A stretch of 64,000 nucleotides of DNA from assembly GCF_027587175.1 (NCBI RefSeq), contig NZ_JAPCID010000018.1, forward strand, positions 62,001 through 126,000, in the 5' to 3' direction. This document shows positions 8,302 through 14,799 of the stretch, piece after piece. The first letter of the stretch is position 1. Each line of letters starts with the position of its first letter. Below the pieces are notes generated by a model. It searched no databases. It was not told the origin of the DNA and was given only the letters and a program-made list of their open reading frames with translations. The translations under genes were made by a program, and so were the position numbers. This DNA is from Solirubrobacter deserti. GTDB taxonomy: Bacteria; Actinomycetota; Thermoleophilia; Solirubrobacterales; Solirubrobacteraceae.

Positions 8302-8614
8302 TCGAGCCGAGCAAAGTCTCGCGTCCGCCGTCGGGGAATCGAGCGATCACCTCGAGCTCGCCGCCGAGCGCCGCGACGTAACGCTGCAGCGTCGACACGC
8401 GCACGTCGTCCTCGCGCTCGATCCGCGACACGTTCGGCCGGCTCGTGCCGAGGTGCTCAGCAACGTGCTCCTGCGTCACGCCTCGCCGCTCGCGCAACTC
8501 GTGCAGCGCGATCTCCAACTCGACCACGCGCTTGATCGTCTCGACGCGCTCGCGACGAGGCGGGCGCCGACGCCGGACGTCGTCGGCGCTCGTCAGCTTG
8601 GGTCGTTCGGTCAC
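8276..8614 (-). CDS. XRE-family HTH regulator
   Basis: 112 residues from a GTG start. The central region (EIALHELRERRGVTQEHV, then AEHLGTSRPNVSRIERED) is a typical XRE/Cro helix-turn-helix, followed by STLQRYVAALGGELEV as seen in HigA-type antitoxins and phage-like repressors. No RelE/HigB toxin gene is adjacent; only a 17-codon frame precedes it, overlapping by 4 bases. It lies downstream of the integrase on the same strand and is likely the element's repressor. A perfect 10-bp inverted repeat at 8670-8700 is a plausible operator. Confidence 0.75.
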   Translation of the reverse strand: MTERPKLTSADDVRRRRPPRRERVETIKRVVELEIALHELRERRGVTQEHVAEHLGTSRPNVSRIEREDDVRVSTLQRYVAALGGELEVIARFPDGGRETLLGSTTERPGRR

Positions 8615-8664
8615 GGCGAGTCCTCCCGCAGCGCGTCGAGCAAGTCGTCCGCGTCGTAGGGCAT
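8611..8664 (-). CDS. 17-codon leader frame overlapping the XRE start
   Basis: An ATG at 8664 opens an acidic 17-residue frame (MPYDADDLLDALREDSP) whose TGA overlaps the GTG of the XRE gene (GTGA). It could couple translation of the regulator or be the remnant of a lost partner gene such as a toxin. There is no clear Shine-Dalgarno sequence. Low confidence that it is a real product. Confidence 0.25.
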   Translation of the reverse strand: MPYDADDLLDALREDSP

Positions 8665-8669
8665 CAGCG

Positions 8670-8700
8670 TAATGATTGCATTACCGAAACGCAATCATTA
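8670..8700. promoter_or_regulatory. Perfect AT-rich inverted repeat at the integrase stop codon
   Basis: Arms TAATGATTGC (8670-8679) and GCAATCATTA (8691-8700) are exact inverted copies with an 11-base spacer. The right arm includes the integrase stop codon. The low GC content stands out from the surroundings. It is more like an operator for the downstream XRE gene than a terminator, because no T-run follows and the arms are AT-rich. Confidence 0.45.
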
Positions 8701-10002
8701 CGCCGCACGGCGATCGCCGCCCGCGGCGATCAGCGCCTCAGTGCGCGCCGCCGCCTCGCGCATGAACGAGGTCTCCAGGTGGCCGTAGTGCTCCTCGGTC
8801 GTCGTGATCGACCGGTGCCCGAGCTGGCGCTGCACGAAGATCAGCGGGTGGCCGGTCGCGAGCCACGCCGTCGCCGCGGTGTGCCGCAGCGAGTGCAGCG
8901 GCATGTCCCGCAGGCCGGCGTCCTGCAGTGCCCACTCATGCCAGTCGTGCGCGGTCTTGCGGCTCGGTGGCACCGGCTCCGTGCGGACTGAGTAGCGGCC
9001 GCGGCGTGGGGGAGGGCATAGGAAGATCCAGTCGCCGTCATCCAAACCCGAGGTCGTGCGCTCCTCACGGACGCCGCGCAACGTCGCGGCCAGTTGCGGC
9101 CCGACCTGCACCGAACGGAATCGCTTGCCTTTCGTCGGCGCGGTGCCGTCGCCGTCTCGCGCGCGCTGGCGCGAGATGCGGACGACGCCGGCCTCCAGGT
9201 CGACGTCTTGCCAACGCACGCCGAGCGCCTCCGAGATCCGCGCGCCCGTCCCGACCAGGAACTCGGCCAGCGGGCGGTAGAAGTCTGCGCACGCGTCGAG
9301 GTAGCGATCGATCTCGCCCATCCGCAGGTAGTCGATCTCCGTCCGCTCGACCGGCAGCTCCGGCACCCACCGGCACGGGTTCTGCGGGATGTACCGGCGG
9401 CGCACCGCCTCGCCCATCGTCATCGACAGACACGTCCGCGCGTTGTTGACCGTCTTGGCGCTCAGCTCGCCGTCAGCCACGAGCTCGGCCATCTGCGCGA
9501 GCCAGTCGCGGATGCGGTCCTCGTCGACGGCGGCGAGCTTCAGCGCCCCGAACCACGGCAACAGCCGCTTGCGCCCGTGCGTCGTGTAGTCCTGCAGCGT
9601 GCCGGCCGTGACATACGGACGCTTGGCCTCGAGCACCTTCGCCCAGAACTCGCCGAACGTGTCCCGCGTCGCGCGCACGTCGCCGCGGCGGACGTCCTCG
9701 ACCGCCTTCGCCCGGGCGGCCAGCGCTGCGGATCGGCTGGTGAATCCGCGTCGCGACGTCATGCGGCCATCGGAGAGCCGGAAGACGAACCGCCATCGTG
9801 GGCCGTCCGCGGTCTCGTACCCGTAGACGCCAGCGCCGTCGGCAATCGGTGCCTCCGCGGCGGGTGCGGTGCGCGCTGGCGACACCCTCGCATCGAGCGC
9901 CCTCGCCGCATCCTCGGATACGAACCGCCGCGCCCGTTGCCGTCCTGCCTCACGCCAGCGAACGACCCAACGCTCGCGGGTCCGGTCGTAGTGCACGCTC
10001 AT
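8698..10002 (-). CDS. int: Tyrosine-recombinase integrase
   Basis: 434 residues. The ATG at 10002 is chosen over an upstream open extension because AGGAGG lies 6 bases before it and because the protein then begins with the usual AP2-like arm-binding domain (SVHYDRTRERWVVRWREAG). A SAM-like core-binding domain follows. The catalytic domain shows all expected residues: Arg in GTGARISEAL, Lys in TKGKRFRSV, HSLRHTAATAWL, LGHRSITTTEEHYGH with the nucleophile Tyr near the end. Such enzymes integrate elements at tRNA genes, matching the tRNA-Leu repeats 141 bp beyond its start. Transcription runs away from attR into the element. Confidence 0.93.
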   Translation of the reverse strand: MSVHYDRTRERWVVRWREAGRQRARRFVSEDAARALDARVSPARTAPAAEAPIADGAGVYGYETADGPRWRFVFRLSDGRMTSRRGFTSRSAALAARAKAVEDVRRGDVRATRDTFGEFWAKVLEAKRPYVTAGTLQDYTTHGRKRLLPWFGALKLAAVDEDRIRDWLAQMAELVADGELSAKTVNNARTCLSMTMGEAVRRRYIPQNPCRWVPELPVERTEIDYLRMGEIDRYLDACADFYRPLAEFLVGTGARISEALGVRWQDVDLEAGVVRISRQRARDGDGTAPTKGKRFRSVQVGPQLAATLRGVREERTTSGLDDGDWIFLCPPPRRGRYSVRTEPVPPSRKTAHDWHEWALQDAGLRDMPLHSLRHTAATAWLATGHPLIFVQRQLGHRSITTTEEHYGHLETSFMREAAARTEALIAAGGDRRAA

Positions 10003-10028
10003 GGCGCCTCCTGCTCGAAGGGGAACGT

Positions 10029-10082
10029 GGAGAACGAAAGGTGTTCTCCGGTTGCCATAGGCGTTGCCGCGAAATGTTCTCC
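10029..10082. promoter_or_regulatory. Right-end heptamer cluster, candidate integrase arm sites
   Basis: GGAGAAC at 10029-10035 and GTTCTCC at 10043-10049 and 10076-10082 mirror the cluster at the left end, with the same order and orientation. The last copy ends 60 bases before attR; on the left the first copy begins 61 bases after attL. The cluster also overlaps the integrase promoter region, so occupancy could regulate int. Confidence 0.5.
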
Positions 10083-10111
10083 CCCACCGGGACGAACGGC
10101 TCCAGAACGTC

Positions 10112-10137
10112 GAAAGGCCCGCCGGAGCGGGCCTTTC
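10112..10137. terminator. Hairpin terminator beyond the restored tRNA-Leu
   Basis: Arms GAAAGGCCCGC (10112-10122) and GCGGGCCTTTC (10127-10137) pair perfectly around CGGA. It lies just after the tRNA 3' end on the minus strand and belongs to the element, replacing the host terminator now stranded at 3693-3720. It could also insulate the integrase promoter from tRNA transcription. Confidence 0.75.
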
Positions 10138-10142
10138 ACACA

Positions 10143-10195
10143 TGCGCCGAAGAGGACTCGAACCTCCACCCGGTTATCCCGGACCAGGCCCTCAA
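10143..10195 (-). repeat. attR: element-derived 3' half of tRNA-Leu
   Basis: Exact copy of 3724-3776. It completes the functional tRNA, so integration does not destroy it. Confidence 0.92.
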
Positions 10196-10227
10196 CCTGG
10201 CGCGTCTACCAATTCCGCCATCGGCGC
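10143..10227 (-). tRNA. tRNA-Leu(GAG)
   Basis: The minus strand folds into a full cloverleaf: acceptor GCGCCGA/TCGGCGC, D-arm with GGTAGACGC, anticodon stem CCAGG/CCTGG enclosing TTGAGGG (anticodon GAG), a long class II variable arm (CCGGGATAACCGG) and the T-loop TTCGAGT. The discriminator base is A; CCA is not encoded. The 53 bases from the anticodon loop to the 3' end are supplied by the inserted element (attR). Confidence 0.93.
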
Positions 10228-10297
10228 GAGAGCGGCGGCGAAGTATAGCCAGCGACGGGGCAAGGTTGAGTCCGTCCGCCGAGCCGGGTACCTTGTG

Positions 10298-10311
10298 CGA
10301 ACACACGTTCG
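10298..10311. promoter_or_regulatory. SOS (LexA) box upstream of lexA
   Basis: CGAACACACGTTCG has perfect CGAAC and GTTCG half-sites with a 4-base spacer, the known actinobacterial/Gram-positive LexA operator pattern. It ends 24 bases before the lexA start codon, which implies autorepression. Confidence 0.9.
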
Positions 10312-10335
10312 GGAACTCGAGGAGACGCACAGCGT

Positions 10336-10983
10336 ATGGACATCGGTAAGGACCTGACGAAGCGCCAGCAGGAGATCTTCGACTTCATCAAGCGCTATTC
10401 AGCGAGCCACGGCTATCCGCCCACAGTGCGGGACATCGGCAAGGCCGTGGGCCTGGCGTCGTCCTCGACGGTGCACGCGCACCTCGCGAACCTCGAGAAG
10501 GTCGGCCTGCTGCGGCGGGACCCGTCGAAGCCGCGCGCGATCGAGCTGCTGGACAAGGCGGCGTCGACCGCCGCGTCCGCCATGGACGCCGTCAAATCGG
10601 CCGTGTCCCCGAGCGGGCTGCCGCTCGTCGGGCACGTGGCCGCCGGTCAGCCGCTGCTGGCCGAGGAGAACATCGAGGAGTACGTCCACATCCCGGAGAT
10701 CGCGGGCGGAGAGGACGGCGAGTACCTCCTGCGCGTGCGCGGGGACTCGATGATCAAGGCGGGCATCCTCCCGGACGACGTAGTGGTCGTCCGCAAGCAG
10801 GATACCGCCGCGGACGGCGAGATCGTCGTCGCGCTCGTGGGCGAGGAAGCGACCGTCAAGCGCTTCTTCCGCGAGGACGACCACATTCGCCTGCAACCGG
10901 AGAACGACGCGCTGGAGCCCATCCGGTCGCGTGAGGTCAACGTCCTCGGCCGGGTGGTCGGGGTGATGCGGAGGGTCGCATAA
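10336..10983 (+). CDS. lexA: LexA, SOS repressor
   Basis: 215 residues. The N-terminal winged helix (LTKRQQEIFDFIKRY, GYPPTVRDIGKAVGLASSS) binds SOS boxes. The C-terminal domain is a Ser-Lys autoprotease: cleavage at Ala-Gly in VAAGQP (about 103/104), nucleophile Ser in RGDSMI (about 138) and general base Lys in ATVKRFF (about 175). RecA filaments trigger self-cleavage and derepress the regulon. A consensus box lies upstream, so the gene is autoregulated. The stop overlaps the ATG of the next gene by one base, making an operon with an uncharacterised zinc-ribbon protein. imuB and dnaE2, both with similar boxes, lie within 12 kb. Confidence 0.97.
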   Translation: MDIGKDLTKRQQEIFDFIKRYSASHGYPPTVRDIGKAVGLASSSTVHAHLANLEKVGLLRRDPSKPRAIELLDKAASTAASAMDAVKSAVSPSGLPLVGHVAAGQPLLAEENIEEYVHIPEIAGGEDGEYLLRVRGDSMIKAGILPDDVVVVRKQDTAADGEIVVALVGEEATVKRFFREDDHIRLQPENDALEPIRSREVNVLGRVVGVMRRVA

Positions 10984-11564
10984 TGAGTGCGCTGATGGCC
11001 GATCACCGCGACTTCGCGGATGAAGAGCGCCAGGCGTCCCTGTTCGACGTGCTCGCGCAGCCGTCGGCACGGCCGAGCGGCGAAGAGCCCGAGGGCGGCC
11101 GCGTCGTCGAGTTCCCGCGCCGCCGTGAGGTCCCGGCGTCCGCCGAGCCGGGGGCGGACGCGTCGGCGCTGACCCCGTCGCCCGCCACTGAAGCTCTCGG
11201 CGAGCGTGCGTTGGTGCCCGCTGCCGCGCCGTCGCCGGCCGAGACGCTCGCGCCTCCCACGGGTCTCCTCGAGCCCGCTCCGACGGTGGCGCCCGAGGAC
11301 GAGTGGCTCACGGAGATCGCGCCGGACGTCGACGAGGCGGAACGCTCGATGCTCGCTCCGGACGTTCCCGGCGCACCGCGCACGCAGAGGGCCGCGGGCG
11401 CGCCCTTGGCCGGACCGACGCTCGACGACGTGGTGTCGCGCGTATGGGAGGGTCTGGTCATGGCGCTGCCCGCGGCGTGCCCGGTCTGCGATGGCGAGGT
11501 GCTGCCGGCACCGCCCGGCGTCAACGGCGGCAGCTGCACCTCTTGCGGGACGACGATCGACTAG
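10983..11564 (+). CDS. Uncharacterised lexA-linked protein with C-terminal zinc ribbon
   Basis: 193 residues. The first ~150 are low-complexity, acidic and rich in Pro, Ala and Glu (likely disordered). The last ~35 carry CPVCDGEV and, 14 residues on, SCTSCGTTID, a four-Cys zinc-ribbon-like knuckle. The segment ASLFDVLAQ near residue 20 resembles a short linear motif. The ATG shares one base with the lexA stop, so it should be induced by DNA damage from the same SOS box. I do not recognise a family. A role in SOS or DNA metabolism is inferred only from linkage. Confidence 0.75.
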   Translation: MSALMADHRDFADEERQASLFDVLAQPSARPSGEEPEGGRVVEFPRRREVPASAEPGADASALTPSPATEALGERALVPAAAPSPAETLAPPTGLLEPAPTVAPEDEWLTEIAPDVDEAERSMLAPDVPGAPRTQRAAGAPLAGPTLDDVVSRVWEGLVMALPAACPVCDGEVLPAPPGVNGGSCTSCGTTID

Positions 11565-11573
11565 CCTCGTCGC

Positions 11574-11951
11574 ATGAGTGCAGCCGACCGCCAGGAACTC
11601 GCTGGACTCGAGGAGGAGTGGATGTCCGCGATGCAGTCGCGGGACATGGATCGCCTTGAGGCACTGGTCGCGGACGGCTTCCGCTTCACCGCGGTTCACC
11701 TCAATGACGAGCCGATGTCACGCGAGCAGTGGATGGACGCCGCCCGCGACGGCTACATGATCACCTCGTTCGCGTTCGAGCGCATGGAGATCGACGTGTT
11801 CGGCGACACCGCCGTCATCCACTCGCGCTTCAGTCAGGTCGCGAGCTGGGAGCAGAACAACCTCTCGAACGTGTTCCGCCTGACGGACGTCTGGTCCCGC
11901 GGGACGAACGGGTGGCAGGTCGTCGCCCGCCACTCGTCGACCCTGGGCTGA
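11574..11951 (+). CDS. NTF2-like/DUF4440 small protein
   Basis: 125 residues with the cone-fold pattern of SnoaL/DUF4440 proteins: an N-terminal helix (LAGLEEEWMSAMQSRDMDRL), EALVADGFRFT, then strands ending in NVFRLTDVWSRGTNGWQVVARHSS. Members are small enzymes or ligand-binding proteins; the substrate cannot be read from the sequence. The start is an ATG 10 bases after the zinc-ribbon gene, so it may be on the lexA transcript. It converges with the dehydrogenase gene, 3 bases apart. Confidence 0.75.
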   Translation: MSAADRQELAGLEEEWMSAMQSRDMDRLEALVADGFRFTAVHLNDEPMSREQWMDAARDGYMITSFAFERMEIDVFGDTAVIHSRFSQVASWEQNNLSNVFRLTDVWSRGTNGWQVVARHSSTLG

Positions 11952-11954
11952 GCG

Positions 11955-12803
11955 CTACTTCGAGTAGTCGTAGAAGCCGCGCCCGGTCTTGCGACCGAGC
12001 AGGCCCGCCTCGACCATCCGGTTCAGCAGCGCCGGCGAGACCGAAGCCGGATCGCGGAACTCGTCGTGCAGCGACTCGGCGACCGCCAGCAACGTGTCCA
12101 AGCCGATCAGATCGGAGAGCCGCAGCGGACCCATCGGGTGCGCGCAGCCCAGCACCATGCCCTGGTCGATGTCCTCCTTGGACGCGAACCCCGACTCATA
12201 CATGCGGATCGCGCTCAGCAGGTACGGGATCAGCAGCGCGTTCACGACGAAGCCCGCCCGGTCCTGGGAGTCGATGCACTGCTTGCCCAACGTGCCCTCG
12301 GCGAACGCGCGCACGCTCTCGACCGTCTCGGGCTCGGTCATGATCGACGTCACGAGCTCCACCAGCGGCAGCACGGGCACCGGGTTGAAGAAGTGCATGC
12401 CCAACACCCGGCCGGGGCGCTTGGTCTCCGCGCCGAGCTTCATGATCGGCACCGAGGACGTGTTGGAGGCGAGGAACTGCGCGTCGGGCAGCAGCTCGTC
12501 GAGCCGCCGGAACACGTCGCGCTTGAGCGCCTCGTTCTCGACGACGGCCTCGATCGCCGCGTCCGCGCCCTCGAGGTCCTCGAACACCGAGGTCACCACC
12601 AGGTGGTCGAGCGCCGCGGCCTTGTCCTCCTCGCTCGCCTTGCCCGAGCGCACGGCCCGGTCCAAGGAGCGCTCGATCGCCGCACGGGCACGCTCGACGC
12701 CCGCCTCGTCCGCCTCGACCACAGTCACGTCAACGCCCGAACGCGCGCAGACCTCCGCGATCCCCGCGCCCATCTGGCCACCACCGATCACACCGACTCG
12801 CAT
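11955..12803 (-). CDS. 3-hydroxybutyryl-CoA / 3-hydroxyacyl-CoA dehydrogenase
   Basis: 282 residues, the usual size for the single-domain-pair enzyme. The N-terminal Rossmann motif is VGVIGGGQMGAGIAEV. Catalytic features follow: SNTSS and GMHFFNPVPVLPLVE (the HFFNP signature with the catalytic His), then DRAGFVVNALLIPYL and a C-terminal helical dimerisation domain ending GLLGRKTGRGFYDY. It reduces acetoacetyl-CoA-type substrates or oxidises 3-hydroxyacyl-CoA with NAD(P), in fatty-acid oxidation or butyrate/PHB-type metabolism. No other beta-oxidation genes are adjacent. Confidence 0.92.
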   Translation of the reverse strand: MRVGVIGGGQMGAGIAEVCARSGVDVTVVEADEAGVERARAAIERSLDRAVRSGKASEEDKAAALDHLVVTSVFEDLEGADAAIEAVVENEALKRDVFRRLDELLPDAQFLASNTSSVPIMKLGAETKRPGRVLGMHFFNPVPVLPLVELVTSIMTEPETVESVRAFAEGTLGKQCIDSQDRAGFVVNALLIPYLLSAIRMYESGFASKEDIDQGMVLGCAHPMGPLRLSDLIGLDTLLAVAESLHDEFRDPASVSPALLNRMVEAGLLGRKTGRGFYDYSK

Positions 12804-12842
12804 GCCGGAGCAACCTAGCGGCTCGCGGGCCGCGGGCGCGCG

Positions 12843-13052
12843 TTACGCGGCTTTGGCCGGCGGCACCGGGATGACGCAGACACAGTTCGGCAGGCGGCTC
12901 GAGCCCGGGAGCATCATCCGTCCGGCCCCACGCTCGGCGGCTGCCTTGCGCGCGACATCGGCGGCGTCCTTCCGGTCATCCAGCTGCTGCGCCACCGGGG
13001 TCTCCGTCCCCTGCGCGTCGATGTAGACGACGTCGTACATGGTCACGTCCAT
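12843..13052 (-). CDS. Small uncharacterised protein
   Basis: About 69 residues (MDVTMYDVVYIDAQGTETP onward), ending in a small Cys-containing tail (LPNCVCVIPVPPAKAA). The middle is a charged helix (DDRKDAADVARKAAAERGAGR). The ATG at 13052 is used; an in-frame ATG four codons later and a GTG upstream are alternatives. I do not recognise the family. It is transcribed leftward from just before the RNase P RNA gene. Confidence 0.5.
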   Translation of the reverse strand: MDVTMYDVVYIDAQGTETPVAQQLDDRKDAADVARKAAAERGAGRMMLPGSSRLPNCVCVIPVPPAKAA

Positions 13053-13114
13053 GATCTTCGGCACCCCGGATGGATCCAGGACCCAAGATCACCATAGCTT
13101 CACAACCAGCTACT

Positions 13115-13442
13115 TTGACCGGGCGGTTCGAGCAGCCGCGGGGGCCTTGCGCCTTCGAGGAAAGTCCGGACATCACAGGGCAAGGTGGTCGGTAACGCCG
13201 ACCCGGGGAAACCCGCGGGAAAGTGCCACAGAAAACACACCGCCTACGGCCGCTCGCGAGAGTGGCCCGGCAAGGTTGAAAAGGTGCGGTAAGAGCGCAC
13301 CGGCGTCGCGGTGACGCGGCGGCCAGGTAAACCCCACCTGATGCAAGACCAAGCAGGGCCGATTGCAGGCTGCCCGCCGAGGTCCAGGTCGGTCGCACAG
13401 ATGGATGGCTGCTCTCGACAGAATCCGGCTTACAGAACCGCT
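13115..13442 (+). ncRNA. rnpB: RNase P RNA
   Basis: The conserved core is plain: GAGGAAAGTCCGGAC (13157-13171), the ACAGAAAACACACCGCC-type region near 13230, GGTAAGAGCGCACCGG near 13288, GGTAAACCCCACC near 13325, and the closing ACAGAATCCGGCTTACAG near 13419-13435. Length (~330 nt) and order fit bacterial type A RNase P RNA, which cleaves tRNA 5' leaders. Ends are estimated from the outer pairing. A terminator follows at 13449-13472. Confidence 0.95.
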
Positions 13443-13448
13443 ACGGGT

Positions 13449-13472
13449 GGGGCTCCGGGAAACCGGAGCCCC
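13449..13472 (+). terminator. Terminator after RNase P RNA
   Basis: GGGGCTCCGG and CCGGAGCCCC pair perfectly across a GAAA tetraloop, followed by a T-rich stretch (ATCTATTTC). Typical factor-independent terminator. Confidence 0.85.
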
Positions 13473-13542
13473 ATCTATTTCACATACCGCCGCCGCCCCG
13501 GCGCTTGACTCCCGGGCGCCAATCGAACTCGGGAGGTTCGCC

Positions 13543-14718
13543 ATGATGCGGCATCGCCGCCGTCCGTTCATCGCCGCCGCGGCCGCGCTCGCGTGCGTCG
13601 CCGCCGCCGTGCCGTCCGTCGCGCAGGCCACGCGCCACGGCGGCGGGCTCGCGCTGAACGAGGTCCAGGTCATCGGCACCCACAACAGCTACAAGCGCGA
13701 GATCACGCCCGCCGAGCAGGCCAAGTACGACGAGCTGATCCAGACGCCCGGCGACTACGCCAAGTACCTCGCCTACTCGCACCCGTCGATCACCAACCAG
13801 CTCGCGCGCCAGGACGTGCGCGGCCTCGAGCTCGACCTCTGGCCCGACCCGCAGGGCGGCCTGTACGCGCACCCGTTCGTGCGCAAGGCGCTCGGCCAGG
13901 GCCCGCTGCCCAACGCCGAGTGGACCAAGCCGGGCACGAAGCTCATCCACATCGCCGACCTCGACTACAACACGTCCGCCGGCTGCATCCGCTTCGTCAG
14001 CTGCCTGCAGCAGATCCGCGCCTGGTCGGACGCGAATCCGCGCCACCTTCCGCTGCTGATCATGCTCGAGTTCAAGCAGAGCGACGCCCGCGTCGTCGCC
14101 GGCGGCGGCGTGAAGGCCCCGCCGTGGGACATCACGGCGCTGGAGACCGTCGAGAGCGAGATCCGCTCCGTCTTCAGCGACCGCGACATGATCACCGCCG
14201 ACGACATCCGCCGCCGCGGCATGACGCTCGAGCAGTCCGTGCTCCGTCGCGGCTGGCCGTCGCTGGACGAGGCCCGCGGCAAGGTCCTGTTCCTGATGGA
14301 CAACGACCCGGGCCCGATCCGCGACGCCTACACCGCCAACCGCCCCAACCTCGAGGGCCGCGCGATCTTCACCAACTCGCGCCCCGGCTTCAGCGACATG
14401 GCCTTCATCAAGCGCAACGAGCCCCGCAACGCCGGTCTGGCGGAGATCCAGGACCTCGTCCGCCGCGGCTACCTCGTCCGCACCCGCTCGGACGTGCCGC
14501 TCACGACCATCCTGTCCGGCGACACCACCCAGCTCGACGCCGCCCTCCGCAGCGGCGCCCAGCTCATCTCGACCGACTTCCAGGACGTCGGCATGTCCGC
14601 CCGCTATGACAGCGACTTCGTGGCGGAGGTCCCGGGCGGCGGTACCTGGCGCTGCAACCCGATCCTCGTCCCCCGCGGGTGCCGACCGAGCGTGCTGGAA
14701 CCGTCGCGCGACTGGTAA
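13543..14718 (+). CDS. Exported phosphatidylinositol-specific phospholipase C-like enzyme (Ca2+-dependent PI-PLC family)
   Basis: 391 residues. The start ATG at 13543 has GGGAGG upstream and gives a Sec signal peptide (MMRHRRRPFIAAAAALAC, cleavage near AQA). The mature protein begins with the TIM-barrel signature QVIGTHNSYKR, containing the catalytic His, followed by RGLELDLWPDP and LIMLEFKQS and by FLMDNDPGP and ELISTDF-like metal-site segments (here QLISTDFQDVG). These fit the Ca2+-dependent phosphoinositide PLC family found in many bacteria. It would act outside the cell on glycerophosphoinositides or related phosphodiesters. No neighbouring gene clarifies the substrate. Confidence 0.85.
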   Translation: MMRHRRRPFIAAAAALACVAAAVPSVAQATRHGGGLALNEVQVIGTHNSYKREITPAEQAKYDELIQTPGDYAKYLAYSHPSITNQLARQDVRGLELDLWPDPQGGLYAHPFVRKALGQGPLPNAEWTKPGTKLIHIADLDYNTSAGCIRFVSCLQQIRAWSDANPRHLPLLIMLEFKQSDARVVAGGGVKAPPWDITALETVESEIRSVFSDRDMITADDIRRRGMTLEQSVLRRGWPSLDEARGKVLFLMDNDPGPIRDAYTANRPNLEGRAIFTNSRPGFSDMAFIKRNEPRNAGLAEIQDLVRRGYLVRTRSDVPLTTILSGDTTQLDAALRSGAQLISTDFQDVGMSARYDSDFVAEVPGGGTWRCNPILVPRGCRPSVLEPSRDW

Positions 14719-14780
14719 TCGGCGACGGCGGATTGTCGTCGCCTCGGTGACAGGTGCGGCGTTTCCCGCCGCCCCGCATG

Positions 14781-14794
14781 CGAACATACGTTCT
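14781..14794. promoter_or_regulatory. SOS box upstream of imuB
   Basis: CGAACATACGTTCT matches the LexA consensus at all but the last base. It ends 5 bases before the imuB ATG, so transcription must start inside or next to the box and the mRNA is probably leaderless or nearly so. Confidence 0.87.
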
Positions 14795-14799
14795 GCTCG

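Larger units (their letters stand above)
3724..10195. mobile_element. Integrative element (~6.4 kb) inserted in tRNA-Leu
   Basis: A 53-bp exact direct repeat (3724-3776 and 10143-10195) equals the tRNA-Leu 3' half from the anticodon loop to the discriminator base. Only the right copy is joined to a 5' half, so the element enters from the right and restores the tRNA. Between the repeats lie a tyrosine integrase next to attR, an excisionase-like HTH protein, an XRE repressor, a small basic DNA-binding-like protein and two cargo genes. There are no replication, conjugation or virion genes, so it is a small integrative element, possibly dependent on a helper. Cargo GC is lower than the host: two sampled 60-base lines give 60-63% versus about 72% in imuB. 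Confidence 0.88.

Noticed and set aside
8276-8664. A HigBA-type toxin-antitoxin pair
   Set aside because: Only the antitoxin-like XRE protein is present; the 17-codon upstream frame is too short for a toxin.
3724-10195. A prophage or conjugative element
   Set aside because: No capsid, tail, lysis, relaxase or type IV secretion genes are present; only integration functions and cargo.
13039-13508. Short frames around 13.0-13.5 kb
   Set aside because: The region is RNase P RNA with its conserved core and terminator.
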